Assembly (NCBI GenBank): GCA_013203465.1
Contig: JABMNR010000001.1
Coordinates: forward strand, 1 to 36,276
Reading direction: 5' to 3'
DNA: 36,276 nt
From: Alphaproteobacteria bacterium
GTDB taxonomy: Bacteria; Pseudomonadota; Alphaproteobacteria; Thalassobaculales; Thalassobaculaceae
Shown here: positions 1-7,185 of the stretch, one piece after another
Numbering within the stretch: position 1 is the first letter of the stretch
Layout: every line of letters begins with the position of its first letter
Program-made: the position numbers and the translations under genes
The notes under the pieces: model-generated
Seen by the model: only the letters and a program-made list of their open reading frames with translations
Told to the model about the DNA's origin: nothing
Databases searched by the model: none

Positions 1-60
1 AGACCAAGACCGCCGAGACCAAGACCGCCGAGACCAAGACCGCCGAGACCAAGACCGCGG
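1..60 (+). repeat. Four tandem copies of a 15-bp coding repeat
   Basis: The unit agaccaagaccgccg occurs four times head to tail, and only the last copy differs, by one base (gcgg for gccg). The array begins at the window edge, so its true length is unknown. Because the unit is a multiple of three it preserves a reading frame and encodes the pentapeptide Glu-Thr-Lys-Thr-Ala. Near-identity of the copies suggests recent expansion or slippage. Confidence 0.95.
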
Positions 61-71
61 GTGCGGGGTGA
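1..71 (+). CDS. C-terminal end of an upstream protein with ETKTA repeats (partial)
   Basis: The frame with codons beginning at position 3 reads through the tandem array as repeated Glu-Thr-Lys-Thr-Ala and ends Ala-Gly-Ala-Gly followed by TGA at 69-71. The stop lies four bases before the ATG of the next gene, which suggests that the upstream gene is co-transcribed with it. The visible residues form a low-complexity, lysine- and alanine-rich, probably disordered tail. Such tails occur in phasins, histone-like proteins and translation factors, but nothing here identifies the protein. The reading frame is inferred from the absence of stops and the clean hand-over to the next gene. Confidence 0.55.
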   Translation, partial: TKTAETKTAETKTAETKTAGAG

Positions 72-75
72 TTGC

Positions 76-792
76 ATGGACGACCTGGATATCTTCGATG
101 AGCTTGATCCTTTAGCCGAGTTCTGGCCGCCGCGCTTTCCGCCCTTGCTCACCGGTCGGCAAGTGGCGGCCGGGATCGATCCGATGCCGACGGCGATCGC
201 GCGGATGCGAGCTGACGGTGATCCGGCGGAGGTGCTGTACACGCCCGATCGTGACCGGTTGCGTCTGGCGATCACGCTGGCGCCGGAGGTCGACCGGCTG
301 AGCGCGTTGCAAATGGGCCATGCGCTGATGCTGGCGCTGGGCGATGCGATCGGCGCGCTGGCGCCACCGGAGGTCGGTGTGCAGTACCGTTGGCCGACGA
401 CGATCCTGGTGAATGGCGGGGCGTGCGGCCGGCTGCGTCTGGCCCTCGCCGACGGTGCCGAGGACGCGGTGCCGGGCTGGATGGTGGTTGGACTGGATCT
501 GTGGCTGACACCGCGCGGCGAGCACGAGCCGGGCGACCGGCCGGAGGATACGGCGCTGTACGACGAGGGCACGGGGTCGATCCCGCTGGCCCGGCTGCTC
601 GAGTCCACCAGCCGACATTTCCTCTCATGGCTGCATCGCTGGGACATCGACGGGTTTGCTCCCTTGCGAGACGCCTGGAGCGCGCGCCAGGAAGCGGGCG
701 GTGCGACTTTGGACGACCGGGGACGGCGGGTCGCGAGCGATGCGGCGGGCCAGTCCGAGAGCCTGGAAGCGGCGGCGGAGACGATCGCATGA
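76..792 (+). CDS. Biotin/lipoate protein ligase-like protein, FDH-associated
   Basis: This 238-residue protein resembles the BPL_LplA_LipB_2 family, found near formate dehydrogenase genes in alphaproteobacteria. The ATG at 76 is preferred to the GTG at 61 because the upstream gene ends at 71. The stretch YRWPTTILVNG recalls the KWPND...V/I-x-G core of biotin ligases, but the lysine is replaced by arginine and the Asn-Asp pair is gone. No GRGRxG-type biotinyl-binding loop is visible. The ligase fold may therefore be kept without ligase activity, as an enzyme-assembly or binding role; that is inference. The stop overlaps the next start (ATGA), so translation is probably coupled. Family assignment is from memory of the family pattern, not from a search. 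Confidence 0.75.
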   Translation: MDDLDIFDELDPLAEFWPPRFPPLLTGRQVAAGIDPMPTAIARMRADGDPAEVLYTPDRDRLRLAITLAPEVDRLSALQMGHALMLALGDAIGALAPPEVGVQYRWPTTILVNGGACGRLRLALADGAEDAVPGWMVVGLDLWLTPRGEHEPGDRPEDTALYDEGTGSIPLARLLESTSRHFLSWLHRWDIDGFAPLRDAWSARQEAGGATLDDRGRRVASDAAGQSESLEAAAETIA

Positions 793-1280
793 AGCTGCTC
801 CGCACGATCCGGTTCGATGATTCCGACACCCGCGTCTTCGAGACAGGGGCCGAAGACGGCGAGTGGGCGGTGCCCGGCGGCTTCGAGTTCGCCGACGACA
901 CGGCGGAGACCTTGACCGGCAAGCGTCGTCAAGCCTTCGCCAATGGGTTTCTCGGGCTCGGCGGTTTCGGGCGGGCGACTTTCGTGGTTGTGGCCAGCAT
1001 CGACACCAACCAACGTGACGCGGCGGTCAAGGCGCTGGCCGCGCATTTTGTCGAGCGCTATGGCGCCCCCACGATGGAACTGGCCCGACCGGCGGCGGAG
1101 ACCGAGGTGGGGTTTGCCGCTGAGCTGGCGGGTGATTTCGAGGTCGGCACCGTGCTCGCCATCAGCCGTGAGTTGACCGACGGGGGGGTGAAGGAATCCT
1201 ATCGCCGTGTCGCCTCGGAGGAGCCGGGCGCGGCGCAATCGTTGTGGTCGATGTTTGGCGAGGATGGAAAACCCGCATGA
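789..1280 (+). CDS. DUF6505-like conserved protein of the FDH locus
   Basis: This 163-residue soluble protein begins at the ATG overlapping the preceding TGA and ends in the ATGA that starts the next gene. The N-terminus (MKLLRTIRFDDSDTRVFE) and the following EWAVPGGFEF stretch match my recollection of the DUF6505 family, which has no known function. No signal peptide, membrane segment or metal-binding cysteine cluster is seen; the protein contains no obvious catalytic motif. The central part, about residues 47-100, looks like an alpha/beta domain. The tight coupling to the ligase-like protein and the DUF6352-like protein suggests that the three act together, probably in maturation or use of formate dehydrogenase. 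Function is unknown. Confidence 0.75.
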   Translation: MKLLRTIRFDDSDTRVFETGAEDGEWAVPGGFEFADDTAETLTGKRRQAFANGFLGLGGFGRATFVVVASIDTNQRDAAVKALAAHFVERYGAPTMELARPAAETEVGFAAELAGDFEVGTVLAISRELTDGGVKESYRRVASEEPGAAQSLWSMFGEDGKPA

Positions 1281-2272
1281 CCGATTTCTGGCTCAGCTCC
1301 GGCTTCGAGCTTCTTGAGTGTGATGATACGGGGCGTCTGCGCTTCACCCCGGAGTACATGCGCGCCTATTGGCGGCGACCGGAAGTGGCGCCGATCGCGG
1401 AGTCCTGCGACGCCGAACGGACGCTGCACGCGACGTTGCTGCACGCGCCGCTGCGCCCGGTGGAGGACGCCGAGCTGACGGCGCTGGCCGATCCCGACGC
1501 GATCGAGAACTACCGCGCGGTTCTGCGGTTCCGCGCGTTCTTGCAGCGGTTCGAGACCGTGGAGGCGGCTTACCTTCACGTTGCCCGCCAAGGCGGGATC
1601 GATTTCCCGCCGGTGTTCGTCGACCATCTGGTGCACGCCATCCTGCGGGCGGCGCTGGGCGGTACCAACGACCCGTTCCGCGTCCGCGCGGGCGAGCTGT
1701 TCTTCCGCTCGCAGCGGGTGACCATCGAGAACGAACGGATCATGGTTGCCGACCAAGCCATGGTCGACATGCAGGCCCGGTCCGGCAAAACGGGCCTGTC
1801 GTCCAGTATTATTCCCGGCTCGGTCGACATCGAGGTGCTGACCGAGGACGTGAAGCAGGAATATTGGGGGCGCTCCGACAGTTTCGACACCGCCGTGGAC
1901 ATTGCCTACACCCAGCCGGGGCTGCATGGTTTGGCCCGCGCCATCGAGGCCTGGATTACCCACCTGCTGGGGCTGGCCGTGCGGGTTCAGCCGATGCGCA
2001 AGATCGAGGACGAGCGCTGGGTTTGGCATGTCGGCCTCGACCGCGACGCCAACGACATCCTGAACGATCTCTACAAGGGCAACCCGGTTGAGGAGGATCG
2101 GTTGCGGCAGATCGTGGCGCTGTTCCAGATGGAAATCGAGGATACCGCCACCGTGCTCGACCATGTGACAGGCCGGCCGATCTATCTCGGCCTGGCGATG
2201 GCGCCGGACGGGGTGGTGCGGATGAAGCCGCAGAACCTGATCGCCAACCTGCCGCTGAAGGCGGCGAGCTGA
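1277..2272 (+). CDS. DUF6352-like conserved protein of the FDH locus
   Basis: The ATG at 1277 overlaps the preceding stop and gives a 331-residue protein beginning MTDFWLSSGFELLECD, a start I associate with the DUF6352 family. The sequence is mixed alpha/beta without a signal peptide or membrane segment, so it is probably cytoplasmic. No cofactor motif is apparent. An N-terminal stretch rich in conserved aromatic and arginine residues (YMRAYWRRPEV, about 26-36) could be an interaction surface. It is the third of four closely packed genes running towards the polyferredoxin gene. In other alphaproteobacteria relatives of this family lie near formate dehydrogenase genes; that association is recalled, not checked here. 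The molecular role is unknown. Confidence 0.75.
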   Translation: MTDFWLSSGFELLECDDTGRLRFTPEYMRAYWRRPEVAPIAESCDAERTLHATLLHAPLRPVEDAELTALADPDAIENYRAVLRFRAFLQRFETVEAAYLHVARQGGIDFPPVFVDHLVHAILRAALGGTNDPFRVRAGELFFRSQRVTIENERIMVADQAMVDMQARSGKTGLSSSIIPGSVDIEVLTEDVKQEYWGRSDSFDTAVDIAYTQPGLHGLARAIEAWITHLLGLAVRVQPMRKIEDERWVWHVGLDRDANDILNDLYKGNPVEEDRLRQIVALFQMEIEDTATVLDHVTGRPIYLGLAMAPDGVVRMKPQNLIANLPLKAAS

Positions 2273-2273
2273 A

Positions 2274-2558
2274 ATGGCGCGGGGCCGGAGCATCCTCGAC
2301 ACCATGCGCGCGCGCATCGCGGCGTTGGGCATCGCGCTGTTGGCGTTGGCCGCGCTTGCTTTCATCCATCGCGCCGACATCGCGGCGATAGTCGCCGGGC
2401 CGGTGGCAGCGGCCGACGACCCACTGTCCCACTGCATTGCCGAACGTCACGCCACCATCGACAAGGGGGTCGCCGAGGGGGTGTTCGGCGCCGATCAGGC
2501 GGCACTGTTCAAGCAGCGCGCAACCGCGCTGTGCCAGGCGACGGTGAAGACGGAGTAG
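2274..2558 (+). CDS. Small membrane-anchored or exported hypothetical protein
   Basis: This 94-residue protein starts one base after the stop of the DUF6352-like gene and ends the run. Residues about 14-31 (RIAALGIALLALAALAFI) are hydrophobic after a basic N-terminus, so it has either an N-terminal membrane anchor or an uncleaved signal. The rest, about 45 residues carrying two cysteines (SHCIAERH and ALCQATVK), would face the periplasm and could form a disulphide between two helices. I do not recognise a family. Its position suggests a role linked to the periplasmic formate dehydrogenase, but this is only context. Confidence 0.7.
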   Translation: MARGRSILDTMRARIAALGIALLALAALAFIHRADIAAIVAGPVAAADDPLSHCIAERHATIDKGVAEGVFGADQAALFKQRATALCQATVKTE

Positions 2559-2581
2559 GCGGGCAGGGTGGCCCCTCGCAT

Positions 2582-2601
2582 CCCCGGCCGAAGAGCCGGG
2601 G
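2582..2601. terminator. Hairpin between convergent genes
   Basis: A perfect 7-bp GC-rich stem, ccccggc/gccgggg, with a six-base loop, lies 23 bases after the small membrane-protein gene, between convergent transcription units. There is no T-run, so it may be a partial terminator or a palindromic repeat. Confidence 0.5.
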
Positions 2602-2623
2602 CCTAGAATGCGGCCAGACTGGA

Positions 2624-2647
2624 TCCCGGATGGCTTCGCCTCCGGGA
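2624..2647. repeat. Palindromic element (REP-like) serving as a possible bidirectional terminator
   Basis: The sequence tcccgga-t-ggc-ttc-gcc-tccggga folds into a 10-bp stem with one bulged T and a three-base loop. The flanking words (ctggatcccgga) resemble the short palindromic intergenic repeats common in alphaproteobacterial genomes. It lies 42 bases past the stop of the minus-strand polyferredoxin gene and could end transcription from both sides. Confidence 0.5.
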
Positions 2648-2688
2648 ATGCGGTGAGGCAACAGCTACTCCATGCATCGATCCTGAGC

Positions 2689-4728
2689 CTACTCGTCGTC
2701 CAGTTCCTCGCCGCGCTCTCGGGCATCCTGGTAATCCTCGGTGGTGCGCGGCAGGGGACGCGGTTTGGAGGCGAAGGGGTTGTCCTTGCTGTGGAACTGG
2801 GCCTCGATCCGGCAATCCTCGCACATCTCGATCAGCCGGGATCGATCGTCGGATTCGAACATCCAGTGCTTGCCGGCGAGGCGGCTCTTGATCGTCTGGA
2901 TCGAGCGTGTGGTGCCGAACGTCTTGCCGCAGGACACACAGGCGAATGGCTCGTCCTCCATCACCAATTGGGCGGAGAGGGCGGAGTCGGCGAGGCCGTA
3001 GCGTGGCTCCAGAGTGATAACCTTTTCCGGGCAGGTGGCGACGCACAGCCCGCACTGCACACAGGCGTCCTCTTGGAACAGCAGCTGCGGTTGGTCGGGA
3101 TTGTCCTGCAACGCGGACGCTGGGCAGGCGCCGACGCAGGCCAGACACAGGGTGCAACCCTCGGTGTCGATCACCACCCGGCCATAAGGTGCCCCCTTGG
3201 GCAGGGGCAGCGCGTCGGCGGTTGAGCCCAGCGCCGCCGCCAGACCCTTCACCGCCAGCCGGGTCACCGCCTTCTTGCGGCCGAGGGGCGCGAACGGCGC
3301 CGCCGGCAGGGCGGTGTCGGGGGCGGTGCCATAGAGCGCGGTACCTAGCGCATCCGGGTCGGTCTCGGCCAGCACCCTTACCCGGTTTCCGGCATCCCCT
3401 AGGCCAGAAAGGATCGCGTCGGTCACCGCGATCTGGTGGTCAAGGCCGGCATGGTCGTCCGGCTTGCGCGGGTCGACCACCAAGTAGATGGCTTGGAACC
3501 CTTGGGCGAACGCGGTCAACAGGGTGTCGTGGCCGATTTGCCCCACCGCATTGACCTCAAGCGGAATGACGTCGGCCGGCAGGCCGCGGCCATAGCGGGC
3601 CAGGGCCTCGATCAGCGCGGCTCCATGCCTTGGGTCGTGGAGCAACAGCCGCGGCGCCTTATCACCCGCCGCCCGGTACCCTCCGGCGAGCGCGGTGATC
3701 TGGCGCAGTGTGGCCGCGGCGTCGGGATAGGCGTAGGTGATCGCGCTGGTCGGGCAGGCGCCGGCGCATAGCCCGCAGCCGGCGCAAAGCCCCGGATCAA
3801 CCGCCACCACGTCACCGGCCGAGGTGATGGCACCGGCCGGACACAGGTCGAGACAACGGGTACAGCCGGTGAGCTTATTGCGCGAATGGGCGCACAAGGT
3901 GTCGTTGACGGTGACATAGAGCGGCTTCTCGAACTCGCCGATCATCGCCATCGCATCGACCACCACCGACAGCACCGCCGCCGGGTCGCGGGGATCGGCG
4001 CGGAAATAGCCGTCACGCTTTTCCGCCGCGGGGACCAGAGGCGGCTCACCCGACAGGTCGACGATCACGTCGGTTTCCGAACGGGCGCCGTCGACTGGCG
4101 GCTCGAACCCCAGGCCGGCGCGGACCGACGGGCTCCGCTCGGCGAACCGGTCGACCGTCAGCTCGAAAGCGCCCAACCGCCCGGTAAGTCCCGCCACCCA
4201 CCCCGTCACAACGGGCAGCTCGGCGACCGTCGGCGGCAGGGCATCCTCGGCGTCGATCAGCATGACCGTGACCGACAGCGTGTCGGCGAGCCGTCGCGCG
4301 GCGTCCAATGCCACCTGTCCTCGGCCGTAGACCAGACAGCGCCCCTCGCTCTGAATGCTCAGGCTTCGGGCCGGGGGTACGGGTACGTCGGCGGCGGCGA
4401 TCAGCGCGGCGATCTTGGCGGTTGCCTGGTTGCCTTCGTTGGACCAGCCGGCGGCCTCGCGGATGTTGATGAACGATACCCGGCCGTCCGCTCCGTGATC
4501 CTCGGCCACCTCGGCGAAGGTCGGTGCCTCCTGGGTGCAGGCGACAACAACCGTCCCGCCCGTGGCCAGGGTATCGACGAACCGGCTCATCTGGCGGCGA
4601 CACAGCGCGGTCGCGATCTCGGCCGGGCCATCGGCGCCACAAGCCTTGCCAATGGCGGCACCGTCCAGGGTCATCGTGCCACCGCAGTCACAAATCAAAA
4701 TGGAACGATCGCCGCGCCGCATCGCCAT
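2689..4728 (-). CDS. Polyferredoxin with HdrA/MvhD-like features (4Fe-4S protein)
   Basis: This 679-residue cytoplasmic protein has no signal peptide. It has an N-terminal region with Cys13-x-Cys15 (LICDCGG), a Rossmann-like stretch near 130-160 (CLVYGRGQVALDAARRLA), and a first ferredoxin pair with Cys289, 292, 296 and Cys315, 318, 321, 325. A segment near 387-420 (NAVGQIGHDTLLTAFAQG) recalls the MvhD/FlpD iron-sulphur domain of Hdr complexes. A second pair has Cys525, 528, 531, 535 and Cys556, 559, 562, 566. A C-terminal two-pair cysteine site (597/600 and 636/639) looks like a zinc ribbon. The role is probably electron transfer between formate metabolism and a soluble carrier, or Fe-S delivery; this is inference. 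It is divergent from the DUF3305 gene, and aggggat lies upstream of its ATG. Confidence 0.85.
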   Translation of the reverse strand: MAMRRGDRSILICDCGGTMTLDGAAIGKACGADGPAEIATALCRRQMSRFVDTLATGGTVVVACTQEAPTFAEVAEDHGADGRVSFINIREAAGWSNEGNQATAKIAALIAAADVPVPPARSLSIQSEGRCLVYGRGQVALDAARRLADTLSVTVMLIDAEDALPPTVAELPVVTGWVAGLTGRLGAFELTVDRFAERSPSVRAGLGFEPPVDGARSETDVIVDLSGEPPLVPAAEKRDGYFRADPRDPAAVLSVVVDAMAMIGEFEKPLYVTVNDTLCAHSRNKLTGCTRCLDLCPAGAITSAGDVVAVDPGLCAGCGLCAGACPTSAITYAYPDAAATLRQITALAGGYRAAGDKAPRLLLHDPRHGAALIEALARYGRGLPADVIPLEVNAVGQIGHDTLLTAFAQGFQAIYLVVDPRKPDDHAGLDHQIAVTDAILSGLGDAGNRVRVLAETDPDALGTALYGTAPDTALPAAPFAPLGRKKAVTRLAVKGLAAALGSTADALPLPKGAPYGRVVIDTEGCTLCLACVGACPASALQDNPDQPQLLFQEDACVQCGLCVATCPEKVITLEPRYGLADSALSAQLVMEDEPFACVSCGKTFGTTRSIQTIKSRLAGKHWMFESDDRSRLIEMCEDCRIEAQFHSKDNPFASKPRPLPRTTEDYQDARERGEELDDE

Positions 4729-4854
4729 ATCTTATATCCCCTGAGGTGTTTGCGTGATCGAGCGGTCTCTTGCGGCGGACCTTAAAGTGTGTCCAATTCG
4801 TTGCCTAGTACGGCGACAGCCGGGGTCGGCACCTAGCAGCGAGGCCGAACGAAG

Positions 4855-5412
4855 ATGGACAAACATGTCGTGATGCCGGTGGGCGTCATCGTGCAGAAGC
4901 GGCGCATCGACCATCCCTGGAAAGAGTGGACGTGGGAACCGGTGGGCGTGCTGCCGTGGGCTCCCGAGGGCATATCGTGGCAGGTGCTGGTGGAGGACGC
5001 CGGTCGGGTTCAGTATCACGCGGCAACCCTGCCACTAGAACTATTCCGCGCCGATACCGAGGCTTATGTCGACAATCTGAATTCCTCGGCGCCGGCGATC
5101 TATGTCGTGGTCCGGCCGGGCGACGAGGAAAATGACGAGGCCGACATCGTGCCGTGCCTTGTCACGGTCTCCCCCTACGAAGCACAGGATTATCTCGACA
5201 GCGGTGAGGAAATCGTCGAGCGCCTGGGTCTGCCTGACATCCTGCGTGAGTGGATGGAGGCCTTCGTCGCGGAGCATCACGAAGAAGAAGCGTTTATCAA
5301 ACGCAAGCGTGATCGGGTGCGTGTCGACCGGACGGAAGACGGTAAGGGCGACCCGCGCGTCCGGCAGTTGAGCGACGTCTACCGGGCGCCAACCAGTCGG
5401 AAGATTCATTGA
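4855..5412 (+). CDS. DUF3305 domain protein
   Basis: This 185-residue protein opens MDKHVVMPVGVIVQKRRIDHPWKEWTWEPV across its first thirty residues, which is the typical beginning of DUF3305, a family found almost always next to formate dehydrogenase genes. The core (about 1-140) is a soluble alpha/beta domain with conserved tryptophans at WKEW and PWAPEGISWQ. The last 40 residues are basic and charged, with several Lys/Arg pairs. No signal or membrane segment is present. The biochemical role is unknown; its partners suggest formate dehydrogenase assembly or respiratory coupling. The stop overlaps the TTG start of the DUF3306 gene, so the two are translationally coupled. It is read divergently from the polyferredoxin across a 126-bp gap that should hold both promoters. 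Confidence 0.9.
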   Translation: MDKHVVMPVGVIVQKRRIDHPWKEWTWEPVGVLPWAPEGISWQVLVEDAGRVQYHAATLPLELFRADTEAYVDNLNSSAPAIYVVVRPGDEENDEADIVPCLVTVSPYEAQDYLDSGEEIVERLGLPDILREWMEAFVAEHHEEEAFIKRKRDRVRVDRTEDGKGDPRVRQLSDVYRAPTSRKIH

Positions 5413-6110
5413 GCGACGATCGAGGACAATCTGGCGCGCGGAGCGGTGAGGGCGGCTTCCTCGGACGCTGGTCGAAGCGTAAGGCGGCGGTGCGTCAAGG
5501 TGTTGTGCCCGACGAGCCGGCATTGGCCGAGCCGGATCTGGCGGCATCGGACCCGGCCGTTGACGAAAGCCTAGCGGAGCCTTCCGAGGACGAGACCCTG
5601 CCGGTCGAGGAACTGGCGGCCAAATACGATCTGCCGAACCCGGAAACCCTGGAGACCGAGGATCAGGTGGCGCCGTTTCTCGGAGACGGCGTGCCGGAGC
5701 GGCTGAAGCGCCTGGCGCTGCGCCGAGTGTGGCGTTTGAACCCGGTGTTCGCCAACGTCGACGGTTTGGTGGATTACGGCGAGGATTACACCGACGCCGC
5801 CACGGTGGTGGCCAATCTCGCCACCGTGTTCAGGGTCGGCAAGGGAGCCGCTCCGGATATCGATGAGACGGAGCCGGAAGCCATCGAGCCAACGGACGAG
5901 GCCGAGCCCGATGCCGCTCAAGCGTCTATTGATTCCATTGATAGTGAGGCGGCAGCCCCAGAGGTGCAGCCCACCCCTGAAGCGCCGGTATCGGAGCGGC
6001 CCGACGAGGCCCCCCATGATCGGGTGGCGCACACATCCTCCGAGCCGCCGCCGCCGCGTCCCCGGCGCATGGTGTTCAGGCGTCCCGCCCCGTCAAACGA
6101 CGGCGATTAA
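5409..6110 (+). CDS. DUF3306 domain protein
   Basis: This protein of 233 residues starts at a TTG that overlaps the stop of the DUF3305 gene; no ATG lies near. The early motif GGFLGRWSKRKAAVR (about 14-28) is the hallmark of DUF3306. A conserved core near 66-138 (LPNPETLETEDQVAPFLGDG, then a basic RLKRLALRRVWRLNP helix) is followed by a long acidic and proline-rich tail that is probably disordered. It is a cytoplasmic partner of DUF3305 in formate dehydrogenase loci, with unknown function. The N-terminal basic helix and conserved core could bind a client protein. The 129-bp gap after it separates this pair from the chaperone gene. Confidence 0.88.
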   Translation: MSDDRGQSGARSGEGGFLGRWSKRKAAVRQGVVPDEPALAEPDLAASDPAVDESLAEPSEDETLPVEELAAKYDLPNPETLETEDQVAPFLGDGVPERLKRLALRRVWRLNPVFANVDGLVDYGEDYTDAATVVANLATVFRVGKGAAPDIDETEPEAIEPTDEAEPDAAQASIDSIDSEAAAPEVQPTPEAPVSERPDEAPHDRVAHTSSEPPPPRPRRMVFRRPAPSNDGD

Positions 6111-6239
6111 GCCGGTTACGACGATGTGAACGATTAGGGCTGGCACATATAAGGAAACGCGCTACACTTTGTATGCAATCCACCTGCGACGGCCTTCATG
6201 ATCGTAGGAAAAGCGATAGATATCTAAGGGAGAAGACGG

Positions 6240-6860
6240 TTGTCCGCCGTCACAAAACAGATAGATGATATCGACTCCGGCATCCTGGAAGAAGACCGGT
6301 TGCGTGCCGATGTTTATGATTTGCTGGCGTCGACACTGCGGCGCGAGCCGGATCGTCTGTTGCTGGCCGGCCTAGCACGGTTGCAGGGTGACGACAGTGA
6401 CCTGGGCCGGGCATTCTCCGCTCTCGCAGCCAAGGCCGGGACCATCGATCCCGAGGCCGCCCGGCACGAATACCTTGATTTGTTCATTGGGTTGGGACGG
6501 GGTGAATTGGTGCCGTTCGCGTCCTATTACATCACCGGATTCCTGAACGAAAAGCCGCTGGCGACCCTGCGCGACGACATGGAGCGCCTGGGCATCGCGC
6601 GTTCGGACGAGGTGAGCGAGCCCGAGGATAGCATCGCCGCGCTGTGCGAGATGATGGCGGGGCTGATTCGTGGCCGCTTCCTGGAAGTGGCGCCAGTCAA
6701 GCTTCAGCGTGCGTTTTTCGACCGACACCTCGCCCCGTGGGCGGGACCGTTTTTCTCCGATCTCGAAGCGGCTAAATCAGCCGATCTCTATGCGCCTGTC
6801 GGCACACTTGGCCGGCTGTTCATGGCGATCGAGCGAGCCGCGTTCGATATGGAGGAATGA
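6240..6860 (+). CDS. TorD-family chaperone for the formate dehydrogenase
   Basis: The 206-residue all-helical protein matches the TorD/DmsD family, which binds Tat signal peptides of molybdoenzymes and guides cofactor insertion before export. The motif EYLDLFIGLGRGELVPFASYY (split here at about residues 77-97) is the typical central signature (E-Y-x-x-L-F-x-G). The predicted start is a TTG preceded by aagggag nine bases upstream, and no ATG is available within the first 60 residues. It overlaps the next open frame by the ATGA arrangement. Its client is most likely the 956-residue catalytic subunit downstream. No metal site is visible. Confidence 0.9.
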   Translation: MSAVTKQIDDIDSGILEEDRLRADVYDLLASTLRREPDRLLLAGLARLQGDDSDLGRAFSALAAKAGTIDPEAARHEYLDLFIGLGRGELVPFASYYITGFLNEKPLATLRDDMERLGIARSDEVSEPEDSIAALCEMMAGLIRGRFLEVAPVKLQRAFFDRHLAPWAGPFFSDLEAAKSADLYAPVGTLGRLFMAIERAAFDMEE

Positions 6861-6910
6861 GCCGGTTGGGTGCCCTTTGGAGGCATCTGGCCATGATGAG
6901 GAGAAGAGTG

Positions 6911-7105
6911 ATGACGGACCAAAAGGACCAGTCGACGGTCTCCGGTCGCCGAAGTTTCCTGAAGCTGTCCACGCTTGGCGTGGCGGCGGCGGGCGCGGCG
7001 GCGGTTGTCTCGACGCCGGGCGCGGCCGAGGCGAAGGAGCCGGAAGGGACGGGCTACCGCGAGACGGCGCACGTCAAAACCTATTACGAAACGGCCCGGT
7101 TCTGA
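6911..7105 (+). CDS. Small Tat-signal protein of the formate dehydrogenase region
   Basis: This 64-residue protein carries a twin-arginine signal (GRRSFLKLSTLGVAAAG, about 12-28) followed by a short mature region ending GYRETAHVKTYYETARF. This matches the TIGR02811 type, 'formate dehydrogenase region TAT target'. The ATG at 6911 is chosen because gaggag lies eight bases upstream and because the Tat motif then falls near the N-terminus; an upstream ATG at 6857 overlaps the TorD stop and would add 18 residues. After cleavage at about Ala-Glu-Ala only about 23 residues remain, so it may act as a small periplasmic subunit or assembly factor. Role unknown. Confidence 0.88.
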   Translation: MTDQKDQSTVSGRRSFLKLSTLGVAAAGAAAVVSTPGAAEAKEPEGTGYRETAHVKTYYETARF

Positions 7106-7185
7106 TCCCCGTTGGAATCATCCGGGATAACGCCACGCTCGACCGGCGGATGTGTCCGACCGGCGACGGCGCAGGGAGGTAAGAG

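Noticed and set aside
1-60. Tandem array as a CRISPR or origin iteron
   Set aside because: There are no spacers, the unit is 15 bp and it keeps a reading frame that ends cleanly before the next gene.
1199-2437. Long minus-strand open frame antisense to the DUF6352-like gene
   Set aside because: It is rich in Arg, His, Gln and Pro, as expected for the reverse of a GC-rich gene, and overlaps a tightly coupled plus-strand operon.
6140-6175. Sigma-54-like box (ctggcacatataagg) before the TorD gene
   Set aside because: The GG and GC dinucleotides do not have the required spacing and no TTGCA-like -12 element is present.
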